Assembly: GCA_017609985.1 (NCBI GenBank)
Contig: JAFCCW010000007.1
Coordinates: 1 to 34,413, forward strand
Reading direction: 5' to 3'
DNA length: 34,413 bases
From: Candidatus Iainarchaeum sp.
GTDB taxonomy: Archaea > Iainarchaeota > Iainarchaeia > Iainarchaeales > JAFCCW01
Part shown: positions 14,370-22,019 of the stretch, piece after piece
Numbering within the stretch: the first letter of the stretch is position 1
Layout of the letters: every line of letters begins with the position of its first letter
Made by a program: the position numbers and the translations under genes
Notes under the pieces: generated by a model
Databases searched by the model: none
The model's input: the letters and a program-made list of their open reading frames with translations, nothing else
Told to the model about the DNA's origin: nothing

Positions 14370-14391
14370 GTATTAATATGGTATTAATATT
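14370..14391 (-). promoter_or_regulatory. Tandem 11-bp repeat: TATA box and probable toxin-antitoxin operator
   Basis: GTATTAATATG (14370-14380) is followed directly by GTATTAATATT (14381-14391). Either copy can act as a TATA box. The outer copy is about 26 bases from the ATT at 14360. Direct or inverted repeats over the promoter are typical of autoregulated antitoxin operators. Confidence 0.55.
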
Positions 14392-14424
14392 GTCTTAAAA
14401 GTCTTTCTCCTTCTGAATAAAATA

Positions 14425-14437
14425 GCATTTTAAAACT
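14425..14437 (+). promoter_or_regulatory. TATA-like promoter of tRNA-Thr
   Basis: gcattttaaaac is centred about 31 bases before the first tRNA base at 14462, a normal distance for a tRNA with a short 5' leader. Confidence 0.5.
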
Positions 14438-14461
14438 TGTTCTTGTAGTATTTTCTCTATT

Positions 14462-14534
14462 GCCCTTGTAGCTCAGAGGCCAGAGCACCACTCTCGTAAA
14501 GTGGGGGCCGGGGGTTCGACTCCCCCCAAGGGCT
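14462..14534 (+). tRNA. tRNA-Thr(CGU)
   Basis: The cloverleaf is complete: acceptor GCCCTTG/CAAGGGC, D-stem GCTC/GAGC, anticodon stem CCACT/AGTGG with loop CTCGTAA (anticodon CGU, reading ACG), variable GGGCC, T-arm GGGGG TTCGACT CCCCC, discriminator T, as usual for archaeal tRNA-Thr. There is no intron and no encoded CCA. A T-rich tail (ttttttatt) follows. Confidence 0.95.
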
Positions 14535-14559
14535 TTTTATTCAAAAAAAATTTTTCTTT

Positions 14560-16059
14560 CTAACTGCTAGTGCTTAACACAAGCCTTTTTTCTGTTGTTC
14601 CCTGTTTTCTTGGGCCGCCTAATGGGTCGTCGTAAAAATAGCTTATTTCACATTCTATTGTTGTTCCGACCATGGTTCCGCTTGGAGCGCTAACATTTAG
14701 GAAAATTGTTTTGTCGTCTCCTGATGAAAGCGAGCTAATGTTTGGAGTTGTCTGGAATTCTATCCAGTCTTCACAATTTGGGGATACAACAACATTTATG
14801 TTGTTGATTGAAACGCTTCCGTCATTTTCAACTTCAAGATACTGGTCGCGGTCAATCTCGTATTCTCCTGTTACGCTGTCAAGTTCTATTTCAAAATCGT
14901 AAAGACTGCTTTTTGGTTTAACTGTTAGCTGAACATCTGCGCTCTTTTTTATTTCAAGCTGGAAAGAAGTCTTTTTTGGAACAGCAAGATAGTCTGCGGT
15001 GAGAACAAAGTTTCCCACAATTATGTCTTGTTGTGCTGTAATTGGTGGCTTTATGTAAAAGTTTAGTTCAAGGTCTTCTCTTTCTTCAATCACTGGAATG
15101 TTTACTTTCCATTTTTCACTGTTTTCGTTTGGCACAAACTGGAACCATTCTCTTATTTTTTCTTCTCCAAAGAACTTGTTGTTTTCTGTGTCAGTAATCT
15201 CTATTTCAAGAACAAGGTCGGTTATGTCAAACTTGCTGTTGTTTTCAATCTTTATTTTTTCAGTGTCGTCAAATTCTCCTGCATTTGCACTAAAGTCTTC
15301 TGGCTTGTCTCCCGCAAGCTCTATGTCGGGAGCTGGTTTGACTTCAATATCTGCATCAGCGTCTTCTTTGAGATATTTTATTCTTGCTTTAATTTTTGCT
15401 TCTTTTCCACTCTTTCCTGCGTCAAATCCGTCTGGTACAGAAATAACTACTGTTGCCTGGGCTGTCCCGTTTCCTGGCACAATGATTTCCTGCGGAGCAC
15501 TCTCCAAATTTAATCCATCTTCTTCAAACACGAGGAATATTGTTTCTGTTTTTGAAGACTTGTTTTCAAAAGAAATTGGAACCTGAATTGTCTGTCCTTT
15601 TATTATCTGGGCTGGTGGATTGAATCCAGTTATTTTTATTGATATGTCTTTTTCGAGAACTACTTTCATTGGGCTGTTTTCTTCTCTTGAAACTGTCAGG
15701 CTTTCTGTTTCGTCATCGTATCCTGGTGCTTCCACTTTCACAGAGTATTCTCCTGCGCGTATCTGGAAACTGAAGGAGTCTTTTCCACTGCCTTTGTGAA
15801 TAGGGTCTTCTCCGCCTGTTGCATAAATCTTCACGCTTGCTTTTACATCGTCTCCCTCTGCATCCACGACGCTTATGTTTACTTCTTTCACGCTTGCAAT
15901 AAAATAGTCGTATGCAAAGTAGGCTACTGCCAAAATCGCAATCACTGCGATTATTTTTGGCAAGTTATCTTTTATCAGGTCAAGCGGACTGTCTGAAGCG
16001 TATTCCACATCATCCGAACCGAACATTTCCGGGTCATCAAAATCTGATAGTCCTGCCAT
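14560..16059 (-). CDS. Membrane-anchored surface protein with PEGA-like and Ig-like domains
   Basis: This 499-residue protein has a cytoplasmic acidic N-terminus of about 34 residues, one membrane segment (IIAVIAILAVAYFAYDYFIA, residues about 36-55), and a long extracellular part: a PEGA-like unit (residues 60-135, with IRAGEYSVKVEAPGYDDETESL), then several beta-sandwich domains of about 100 residues with the NEW-type or CARDB-like alternating pattern (IPISFENKSS, KIKIENNSKFDITDLVLEIE, LEVENDGSVSINNINV). No enzymatic motif is visible. It is probably a type II surface protein in cell-envelope structure or adhesion. It is transcribed divergently from a small anchored protein, with a shared TATA-like region near 16097. 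Confidence 0.75.
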   Translation of the reverse strand: MAGLSDFDDPEMFGSDDVEYASDSPLDLIKDNLPKIIAVIAILAVAYFAYDYFIASVKEVNISVVDAEGDDVKASVKIYATGGEDPIHKGSGKDSFSFQIRAGEYSVKVEAPGYDDETESLTVSREENSPMKVVLEKDISIKITGFNPPAQIIKGQTIQVPISFENKSSKTETIFLVFEEDGLNLESAPQEIIVPGNGTAQATVVISVPDGFDAGKSGKEAKIKARIKYLKEDADADIEVKPAPDIELAGDKPEDFSANAGEFDDTEKIKIENNSKFDITDLVLEIEITDTENNKFFGEEKIREWFQFVPNENSEKWKVNIPVIEEREDLELNFYIKPPITAQQDIIVGNFVLTADYLAVPKKTSFQLEIKKSADVQLTVKPKSSLYDFEIELDSVTGEYEIDRDQYLEVENDGSVSINNINVVVSPNCEDWIEFQTTPNISSLSSGDDKTIFLNVSAPSGTMVGTTIECEISYFYDDPLGGPRKQGTTEKRLVLSTSS

Positions 16060-16128
16060 AAAAACACCATTCTTTTAATATCTAAAGAAAGTATTATATA
16101 AAACTCAAACCCATTAATTAACGTTTTG

Positions 16129-16533
16129 GTGATTTTTTTGAAGGAAAATGAACAAAATCTTTTTTTGATTGCTTTAATCACACTTTTGCTTGTTTCTGTT
16201 TCGCTTATTTTTCTTGTTGCAGGATTAAAGGGAGGGGAGAATTTCACAGAACTTTACTTTGAGGGCGGTTCTGTTCTTGGAACAGTTTCCAGTGGAAGCG
16301 AGCATTCTCTTGTTTTTGAAATCTCAAATCAGGAGGGCAGGCCTGTTTTATATTCTTTTACTGTGTTGCTTGACAATTCAGTTGTGTCCAGGGGCAGTGC
16401 AAAAATTTCATCTGGTTCAACGGAACAGTTTTCTGAACCAGTTATTTTTTCTTCCGCTGGAACAAAACTTCTGAAGGTTAGAATTGATTCTCCAAAACTG
16501 ATTGAGATTTCTCAGTGGGTTTCAGTTGAGTAG
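16129..16533 (+). CDS. Small membrane-anchored protein with a C-terminal beta domain (DUF1616-like)
   Basis: From GTG 16129 the product is 134 residues; TTG 16126 and TTG 16138 (GGTGAT 4 bases upstream) are alternatives. An N-terminal membrane helix (LFLIALITLLLVSVSLIFLV) is followed by an all-beta exported domain: ELYFEGG, then EHSLVFEISNQEG, a second half with YSFTVLLDNSV, and a final strand LLKVRIDSP. The pattern recalls the C-terminal part of DUF1616 proteins found at the archaeal surface, but I am only moderately sure. It is divergent from the 499-residue surface protein; the next gene starts 9 bases after its stop. Confidence 0.7.
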   Translation: MIFLKENEQNLFLIALITLLLVSVSLIFLVAGLKGGENFTELYFEGGSVLGTVSSGSEHSLVFEISNQEGRPVLYSFTVLLDNSVVSRGSAKISSGSTEQFSEPVIFSSAGTKLLKVRIDSPKLIEISQWVSVE

Positions 16534-16542
16534 CTGATTTTT

Positions 16543-16941
16543 ATGAAAATAGTTCTTGTAGCAAGCATGGAAAATGAGGTTGAGTTTTTTTCAGAGCTTG
16601 AAGAGCTTGTTTCAAAGCAGGCGCTTGGAATAGATTTTGAGCAGGTGATTGTTCCATCTCACGACAATCTTCCTGCTGCAGTTGCAAAGAATTCTGCTGG
16701 AGCCGACCTTGTTCTTGCAGTTGCCTTGTTTGAAGATGAAGAACAGGAAAAAGAATTTTCTGTAATTCGGGAAAAGCTTGTTGATGCGGAGATTTCTTCT
16801 GGTGTTTTGGTTCTCAAATGCATTCGCGTCTCCGAACTTGAACGCAAAGACCAGAAACAAGAATACATTGCAGAGCTTGCAAATGAATGGTCTGAAAAAA
16901 TTATTCAGGCTCTTTTCAAACCAAACCAATCTTTTCCATAA
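16543..16941 (+). CDS. Lumazine-synthase-fold protein, archaeal riboflavin-synthase-like
   Basis: This 132-residue soluble alpha/beta protein resembles the archaeal RibC family (lumazine-synthase superfamily, not the bacterial RibE type): VIVPSHDNLPAAVAKN followed by ADLVLAVALFEDE and a C-terminal AELANEWSEKIIQALFKPNQ, aligning by eye with the archaeal riboflavin synthase ending LFKPE. It is much diverged: residues after the second strand differ and it is shorter than the usual 155 or so. If active it would dismutate two lumazine molecules to riboflavin. Its last 26 bases overlap the convergent dapA. The assignment is tentative. Confidence 0.55.
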   Translation: MKIVLVASMENEVEFFSELEELVSKQALGIDFEQVIVPSHDNLPAAVAKNSAGADLVLAVALFEDEEQEKEFSVIREKLVDAEISSGVLVLKCIRVSELERKDQKQEYIAELANEWSEKIIQALFKPNQSFP

Positions 16942-17818
16942 CTGCATCAATCTTTTTAGCAGTTTCTTGTGTAACATCCACAAGCGGAAGTCTTGGAACT
17001 CCCACAGCAATTCCCAGCTTTCTTAGCATGTAGTGTGCTGGCATTGGGTTGGTTTCAATGAACAGTGCATCGTACAGCTCTCTTATTTCATCATCAACTT
17101 TTTTTGCTTCTTCAAACTTTCCTTCAAGTGCTAGCTTTATTGCTAGCGAGGTTCTCTTTGGGTCTACGTTTCCAGCAACTGTGATGCATCCTGTTCCGCC
17201 TGACTTAATTATCTCGTGCGTTAACCCATCGTCTCCGGAAATAACATCAAAGTCAAGGTCTTTGCTCATTTCGATTATTTTTCTTATTTGTTCAATGTCT
17301 CCGCTTGCTTCCTTGACTCCAATGATGTTGTCAAATTCTTTGCCAAGCCTTATGTCTGTTTCAGGCTCGATATTTTTCCCTGTTCTGCCTGGCACGTTGT
17401 AGACAATAATGTCTGAGTCTGTTGATTCAGCTATTGCCTTGTAATGCTGGTAGAGTCCTTCCTGGGTTGGCTTGTTCTGGTAGGGTCCGATTGAGAGATG
17501 CGTTTCAATTCCTATGTCATCCATTTTTTTTGTGAACTCGATTGCTTCTCTTGTGCAATTGCTTCCGTCTCCGACAATTAATCTTGTTCTCTTTCCTGCG
17601 TGCTCTAGCGCAAGCTCTGCAAGTCTTACCTGTTCATCTATGGTGAGAGTGCAGGCGTGTCCAGTGCATCCTGCTACAACTATTCCATCTACTCCGCCTT
17701 CAATAACATAATCAATCAGTTGTTTGTATGCTTCTCCGTTCACTTCATGCATTAACCTGTTTCCATCTTCTTTCATTGATGTCACCAATGCTGGATAGCA
17801 TCCTTTTATTCCCGTCAT
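16916..17818 (-). CDS. dapA: 4-hydroxy-tetrahydrodipicolinate synthase
   Basis: This 300-residue TIM-barrel of the DapA family condenses pyruvate with aspartate semialdehyde, the first committed lysine step. The Schiff-base Lys is K169 (IIGVKEASGD); Y140 and R145 (YNVPGRTG) are kept, and the SQEGLYQH-like segment is TQEGLYQHY. Two of the three catalytic-triad positions differ from the E. coli enzyme: the GTTGE motif is GCTGH (C51 for Thr44), and the Tyr107 position is Gln114 (PYQN for PYYN). The dapB stop region overlaps its start by 4 bases (17815-17818), so the two are co-transcribed, dapB first. Context argues for true DapA. Confidence 0.9.
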   Translation of the reverse strand: MTGIKGCYPALVTSMKEDGNRLMHEVNGEAYKQLIDYVIEGGVDGIVVAGCTGHACTLTIDEQVRLAELALEHAGKRTRLIVGDGSNCTREAIEFTKKMDDIGIETHLSIGPYQNKPTQEGLYQHYKAIAESTDSDIIVYNVPGRTGKNIEPETDIRLGKEFDNIIGVKEASGDIEQIRKIIEMSKDLDFDVISGDDGLTHEIIKSGGTGCITVAGNVDPKRTSLAIKLALEGKFEEAKKVDDEIRELYDALFIETNPMPAHYMLRKLGIAVGVPRLPLVDVTQETAKKIDAVMEKIGLV

Positions 17819-18576
17819 ATTTTAGCCCCCTTGTCCAGAATCTCCTTCATCATATCGTCTATTGAAAAAAATCCTTTCTTTCCTTTAATCCATTCTGCTG
17901 CTTTGACTGCTCCTGTCGCAAATCCTTTTCTGTTTCTTGCTGTGTGTTTTAATTCAATTGTGTCTGCTTCAGAGTCAAAAAAAACCGAGTGAGTTCCCGG
18001 CACGTGCCCGCCTCTTACTGATGCAAGGTGAAGTTCCCTCTCATCAATTTGTCTGTCAAGTCTTCCTGTTTCAATCTTGTCCTTGCTGTCAAGTTCTTTT
18101 AGGAGAATGTCTCCAATGGATTTTGCTGTTCCGCTTGGTGAATCTTTTTTTCTTTTATGGTGTTGCTCAACTGCAAAGCAATCATATTCTGGAAAGCAAT
18201 TCAGTAACCTTGCTCCTTCCTTAACCATTCTGAAGAACAGGTTTACTCCTATTGAAAAATTGCTTGCATAAATGCATCCTGTTCCTGCTTTTTCAACAAT
18301 CTTTCTTGCTTTTTTTTCCTGTTCGTACCACCCGGTTGTGCCAATTACTGTGTTTTTTCCAAGCTCTGAAATTTTTTCAAGATTTGGGATTGCTGTTTCT
18401 GGTTGAGTAAAATCAATGCACACGTCTGCGTCTCCAATTGACTCTTTGCTTATTTCTTTGAAGTCTGCTTCTTCTGCAACAGGGTCAATTCTTGAAGCTA
18501 TTTCAATCTCTGTTTCTCTTGCAATATTTTCCACTTCTCTGCCCATTTTTCCGTATCCAATTATTGCTATTTTCAT
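17815..18576 (-). CDS. dapB: 4-hydroxy-tetrahydrodipicolinate reductase
   Basis: This 253-residue NAD(P)H-dependent reductase has the Rossmann motif IIGYGKMGREV at the N-terminus, DVCIDFTQPE, IGTTGWYEQE, NFSIGVNLFF, the catalytic signature QHHKRKKDSPSGTA and the C-terminal KHTARNRKGFATGAVKAAEW. It makes tetrahydrodipicolinate for the lysine route. ATG 18576 has no Shine-Dalgarno; a TATA-like sequence (complement of 18598-18609, CTATTTTAATAA) lies about 27 bases upstream, so the mRNA is probably leaderless. A GTACGAAAG site lies between that box and the start, in position for repression. Confidence 0.94.
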   Translation of the reverse strand: MKIAIIGYGKMGREVENIARETEIEIASRIDPVAEEADFKEISKESIGDADVCIDFTQPETAIPNLEKISELGKNTVIGTTGWYEQEKKARKIVEKAGTGCIYASNFSIGVNLFFRMVKEGARLLNCFPEYDCFAVEQHHKRKKDSPSGTAKSIGDILLKELDSKDKIETGRLDRQIDERELHLASVRGGHVPGTHSVFFDSEADTIELKHTARNRKGFATGAVKAAEWIKGKKGFFSIDDMMKEILDKGAKI

Positions 18577-18717
18577 GAAACACCAGTTGTACGAAAGTTA
18601 TTAAAATAGTTTCCAAATATTGCGAAAGTCGTACTATTTTATATAAATAAACAAAAAACAGTACGTTTTTCGTATTAATGCGTTAGTTTTATAAAAAATT
18701 CGTAGAGGGGGTTTTTT
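18577..18717. promoter_or_regulatory. Divergent dapB/dapL promoter with repeated TACGA-type operator sites
   Basis: Three sites share a TACGA/TCGTA half-site: A, TGTACGAAAGT (18588-18598), between the dapB TATA and start; B, TTGCGAAAGTCGTAC (18620-18634), an imperfect palindrome upstream of the dapL TATA (tatataaata, about 18640-18648); and C, AGTACGTTTTTCGTATT (18660-18676), TACG/CGTA around the expected dapL transcription start. A last CGTAG is at 18701-18705. The spread suits a regulator blocking both promoters. The ligand is presumably lysine, by inference. Confidence 0.65.
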
Positions 18718-19908
18718 ATGGTGTTTGAAACTTGCCTAAACATGAGTGTGGAGAAAATCATTAACGCTCCTTATCCTTTTGATGTTGTTGATGCAAACAA
18801 GTCAAAGGCAAGAAAGAAATTCGGAGACAAGCTTATAGACTTTGGTGTTGGCGATCCTACTGACCCAACTCCTGAGCTTGTTCGTGAGAAAGCAAAGCAG
18901 GCTGTTGATTCTCGCGCCTCGTCCGGTTATCCTTCAACTTGCGGAATTTCTGAATTGAAGGAATCTATTTCCGGTTGGATGAAAAGACGTTTTTCTTCTT
19001 CTTTTTCTTCTGACGATGTTCTTCCTCTTTACGGTGCAAAGTATGCTGTTTTTCATATGCCGTTTCATTTTGTTAATCCTTGCAGTGAAGACTTTGTTTT
19101 GATTCCGAATCCAGGCTATCCTCCTTACACTGACGGCTCGGTTATTGCTGGCGCAAGCGTTCACTATCTTAACATGCTGGAAGAAAATGATTTTCTTCCT
19201 GACTTGTCCTCGGTTCCGGCTTACACTGCAAAGAATTCAAAAATTCTTTTTATTAACTCTCCTCATTCGCCAACAGGCAAAGCTTATTCAAAGGAGTTCC
19301 TGAAGCAGGCTGTTGACTTTTGCAATGACAACAACATTGTTCTTGTGAGTGATGAATGTTATAGTGAAATTTATTTTGGAAAAAAACCAGTAAGTGTTTC
19401 TTCTGTTAATGGAAGCAAGGACTGCGCAATCATAGTCAATTCTCTTTCTAAGCGAAGCAGAATGACGGGTTATGCTGTTGGATTTGCTGCTTCAAAGAAT
19501 CCTGAGCTTTTGAAGCCGCTTGCTTCTGTTCAGTCAAAAAGCATTCAGGGAATTCCTGATTTTCTTCAGGATGCTGCTGTTGCTGCTTTCAATGACGACA
19601 GCCATGTCTTGGAAATGAACAAGCTTTACAATGAAAGGCTTGAAGTATTGCTTCCTGCTCTTAAGTCTGCTGGGTGCAATGTGCGAAAACCTGATGGAAC
19701 ATTTTATTTGTGGGCTGGTGTGCCAAAGAATGAAACAGCTCTTTCATTCTCTGAAAAGCTTTTGCTTGAAAAGGGAATAAACTGTGTGCCCGGCTCCTTG
19801 ATAAGCACTGAATTTGAAGGAATTAATCCTGGTGAAGGATTTGTCAGGTTTGCTCTTGTCCCAAGCCTTGAAAAAACAAAGGATGCTGCAAAGAGGTTGG
19901 GGGAATGA
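18718..19908 (+). CDS. dapL: Class I/II aminotransferase, probable LL-diaminopimelate aminotransferase
   Basis: This 396-residue PLP enzyme of fold type I has the PLP Lys in NSLSKRSRMTGYAVGF, NSPHSPTGKAY, the Asp/Tyr motif SDECYSEIYFG, GYPSTCGISELKESIS near residue 75, and IPNPGYPPY. It has the right partner genes (dapF and lysA downstream, dapA/dapB opposite), no dapD/dapE/dapC-type genes are in the window, and a single transaminase step would give LL-DAP directly. Another DAP or acetylated-DAP aminotransferase cannot be excluded from the sequence. GAGGGGG at 18705-18711, 6 bases before ATG 18718, sets the start. The stop overlaps dapF (ATGA, 19905-19908). Confidence 0.85.
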   Translation: MVFETCLNMSVEKIINAPYPFDVVDANKSKARKKFGDKLIDFGVGDPTDPTPELVREKAKQAVDSRASSGYPSTCGISELKESISGWMKRRFSSSFSSDDVLPLYGAKYAVFHMPFHFVNPCSEDFVLIPNPGYPPYTDGSVIAGASVHYLNMLEENDFLPDLSSVPAYTAKNSKILFINSPHSPTGKAYSKEFLKQAVDFCNDNNIVLVSDECYSEIYFGKKPVSVSSVNGSKDCAIIVNSLSKRSRMTGYAVGFAASKNPELLKPLASVQSKSIQGIPDFLQDAAVAAFNDDSHVLEMNKLYNERLEVLLPALKSAGCNVRKPDGTFYLWAGVPKNETALSFSEKLLLEKGINCVPGSLISTEFEGINPGEGFVRFALVPSLEKTKDAAKRLGE

Positions 19909-20723
19909 TTTCTTTTTCAAAAATTCATGGCTTGGGCAACGACTTCATTGTTGTGAACGAGCTTTTGGAAGAGCTTGTTCCTGAGTCTCTGAAAAAAGAG
20001 TTTGCTGTAAAGCACTGTGCTCGTCACACAGAGGTGGGTGCAGACGGAGTTCTTTTTTTGCAAGAGTCTGCTGAAGCTGATTTCAAAATGCGCATATTTA
20101 ATTCTGATGGGAGTGAAGCAGAAACTTGTGTCAATGGATTAAGATGCGCTGCTTTTCAAAAAGCAATGCTTGACAAAAAATCTGAAGCAAATTATTCAAT
20201 TGAATCAGTTCAGGGAATTGTGAATGCTTCTGTTTCAGTTTCAAGTTCAAGTTCTGGAAAGCTGGCTGAAGTGGAAATAGAATTTCTTGGAACCACAAAA
20301 TATGTTGAGAGAAATTCTGTTGAAATTGGTGGCTGTGAATATGAGTATCATTTTGTTGATGTTGGCAATCCGCACGCGGTTGTCTTTATTGAAAGTTCTG
20401 TTTCCGAGTTTCCAGTTGAGGATGTAGGCCACAAGTTTGAATTTCACGAACGCTTTTCTCCTGCACGAACAAACACTGAATTTGTTAATCTGGTTTCTCA
20501 GGACCAGGTTAAAATGCGGGTTCATGAGCGGGGCGCATGCGAAACAATGGCTTGCGGAAGCGGAAGCATTGCCATAGTCATTGCAGGTGCAGAAAACAAT
20601 CTGCTGAAAAAGGAAACATGGGTCAAGGTAGAGCAGCCAGGCGGAGTTCTTGAAATCAATTATGGAAAAAAACTTCTGTTAAGGGGTGCTGCTGAAAAAG
20701 TTTTTGAAGGAGTGATTGAATAA
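19905..20723 (+). CDS. dapF: Diaminopimelate epimerase
   Basis: This 272-residue cofactor-free racemase has both catalytic Cys regions: ETCVNGLRCAAF in the N-terminal half (family NGxRC) and TMACGSGSIAI in the C-terminal half. The start FSKIHGLGNDFIVV and the middle GNPHAVVF are typical. It interconverts LL-DAP and meso-DAP, the substrate of LysA. It overlaps dapL by 4 bases and lysA by one (TAATG, 20723), so dapL-dapF-lysA is one operon with coupled translation. Confidence 0.95.
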   Translation: MISFSKIHGLGNDFIVVNELLEELVPESLKKEFAVKHCARHTEVGADGVLFLQESAEADFKMRIFNSDGSEAETCVNGLRCAAFQKAMLDKKSEANYSIESVQGIVNASVSVSSSSSGKLAEVEIEFLGTTKYVERNSVEIGGCEYEYHFVDVGNPHAVVFIESSVSEFPVEDVGHKFEFHERFSPARTNTEFVNLVSQDQVKMRVHERGACETMACGSGSIAIVIAGAENNLLKKETWVKVEQPGGVLEINYGKKLLLRGAAEKVFEGVIE

Positions 20724-22006
20724 TGTGGTGGGAAAAACCAGGCAATCTTGAGGTTAGAAACAACAGGCTTTTTTTTGCAGGCAAGGACACTGCAGAACTA
20801 GCCAGTGAATTCGGAACTCCGTTGTATGTTTACAATGCTGAGAGAATCAAGCATAATTATTCTGCAATTGAAGACTCTTTCAAAAACTCTGGTTGCACAA
20901 ATTTTTCTGTTCAGTATGCGATGAAGGCAAACAGTTCTCTCGCAATCCTTTCACTTCTCAAGAATCTTGGTTCCGGAATTGATGCTACTTCTGTTGGAGA
21001 GGTAGAGCTTGCTTTGAATCTTGGTTTTCCAAAGGAAAAAATAATGTTTACTGGAACATCTGTTTCTAATCAAGACCTTGAACAGCTTGCAGAGCTTAAC
21101 ATTCTCATAAACATTGATTCTTTTTCTCAAATGCGCAGACTGGCAAAAATAGGTTTTGAAGGCCCTGTTTCAATTAGGTGGAATCCTGGTCTGGACGGAG
21201 AACTTCACACTCACGCAAATATTATCACTGCCGGCAAGTATGTAAAGTTTGGTATTCCTCAGAACAGGATTTTTGAAGCATTTGAGGAAGCAAAATCTTT
21301 GAAACTGGATGTTCAGGGTTTGCACCAGCATATTGGAAGCGGCTGGCTTGGAGAAGATGTAAGGTCTTTTATTGAAACTGTGTCCCACACTCTTGATGTT
21401 GCAAAAAAGGCTGAGGAAATCATGGGGCAAAAATTCAAGTTTATTGACTTTGGGGGCGGGCCTGGAATTCCATACAAGCGCGAGCAAAATCCTTTTCCAC
21501 TAGAAAAATGGGCTTTTGAAATAGTTGACACAGTCAAAGCCTCTGGTTTGTCTTCAGAAATAAGAGTTGAGCCTGGCAGATATCTTGTTGGTGATGCTGG
21601 CGTGCTATTGCTTGAAATAAATACTGTTGAAGAAAAAAATATTCCTGTTCTTGGAGTAAACGGCGGCTTCACTACTCTTGCTCGCCCTGCAATGTATGGT
21701 GCTTTTCACGAGCTAGTGGTCTGTGAAAATGTCAATGGAAGAAGCAGAAAAGAGTTTATGGTTGCAGGAAATCTTTGCGAGTCAGGGGATGTGTTCACTG
21801 AAGACAAGAAAACTCTTCGCGAGCTTCCTGTTCCAGAGGAAGGAAACAATCTTGCAATCCTCAATGCAGGAGCTTATGGCTTTGCAATGGCTAGTTCCTA
21901 CAATTCACAGCCCCTGCCAGCAGAAGTTTTAATTGAAAATGGAAAGCCAAGGCTTGTGCGGGAAAGAGGAACAATAAACAATATGTTTGGAAACCAAAAA
22001 AAATAA
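20723..22006 (+). CDS. lysA: Diaminopimelate decarboxylase
   Basis: This 427-residue fold-III PLP decarboxylase has the PLP Lys in VQYAMKANSS, the phosphate-binding region DATSVGEVELAL and IHIGS-like HQHIGSGWL, GGGPGIPY, the substrate Arg in EPGRYLVG, the active-site Cys in CESGDVF, and the C-terminal GAYGFAMASSYN. It performs the last lysine step, meso-DAP to lysine plus CO2. It is the last gene of the dapL-dapF-lysA run and is followed 14 bases later by the convergent antiporter gene. Confidence 0.95.
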   Translation: MWWEKPGNLEVRNNRLFFAGKDTAELASEFGTPLYVYNAERIKHNYSAIEDSFKNSGCTNFSVQYAMKANSSLAILSLLKNLGSGIDATSVGEVELALNLGFPKEKIMFTGTSVSNQDLEQLAELNILINIDSFSQMRRLAKIGFEGPVSIRWNPGLDGELHTHANIITAGKYVKFGIPQNRIFEAFEEAKSLKLDVQGLHQHIGSGWLGEDVRSFIETVSHTLDVAKKAEEIMGQKFKFIDFGGGPGIPYKREQNPFPLEKWAFEIVDTVKASGLSSEIRVEPGRYLVGDAGVLLLEINTVEEKNIPVLGVNGGFTTLARPAMYGAFHELVVCENVNGRSRKEFMVAGNLCESGDVFTEDKKTLRELPVPEEGNNLAILNAGAYGFAMASSYNSQPLPAEVLIENGKPRLVRERGTINNMFGNQKK

Positions 22007-22019
22007 TTTTTCCTGTTTA

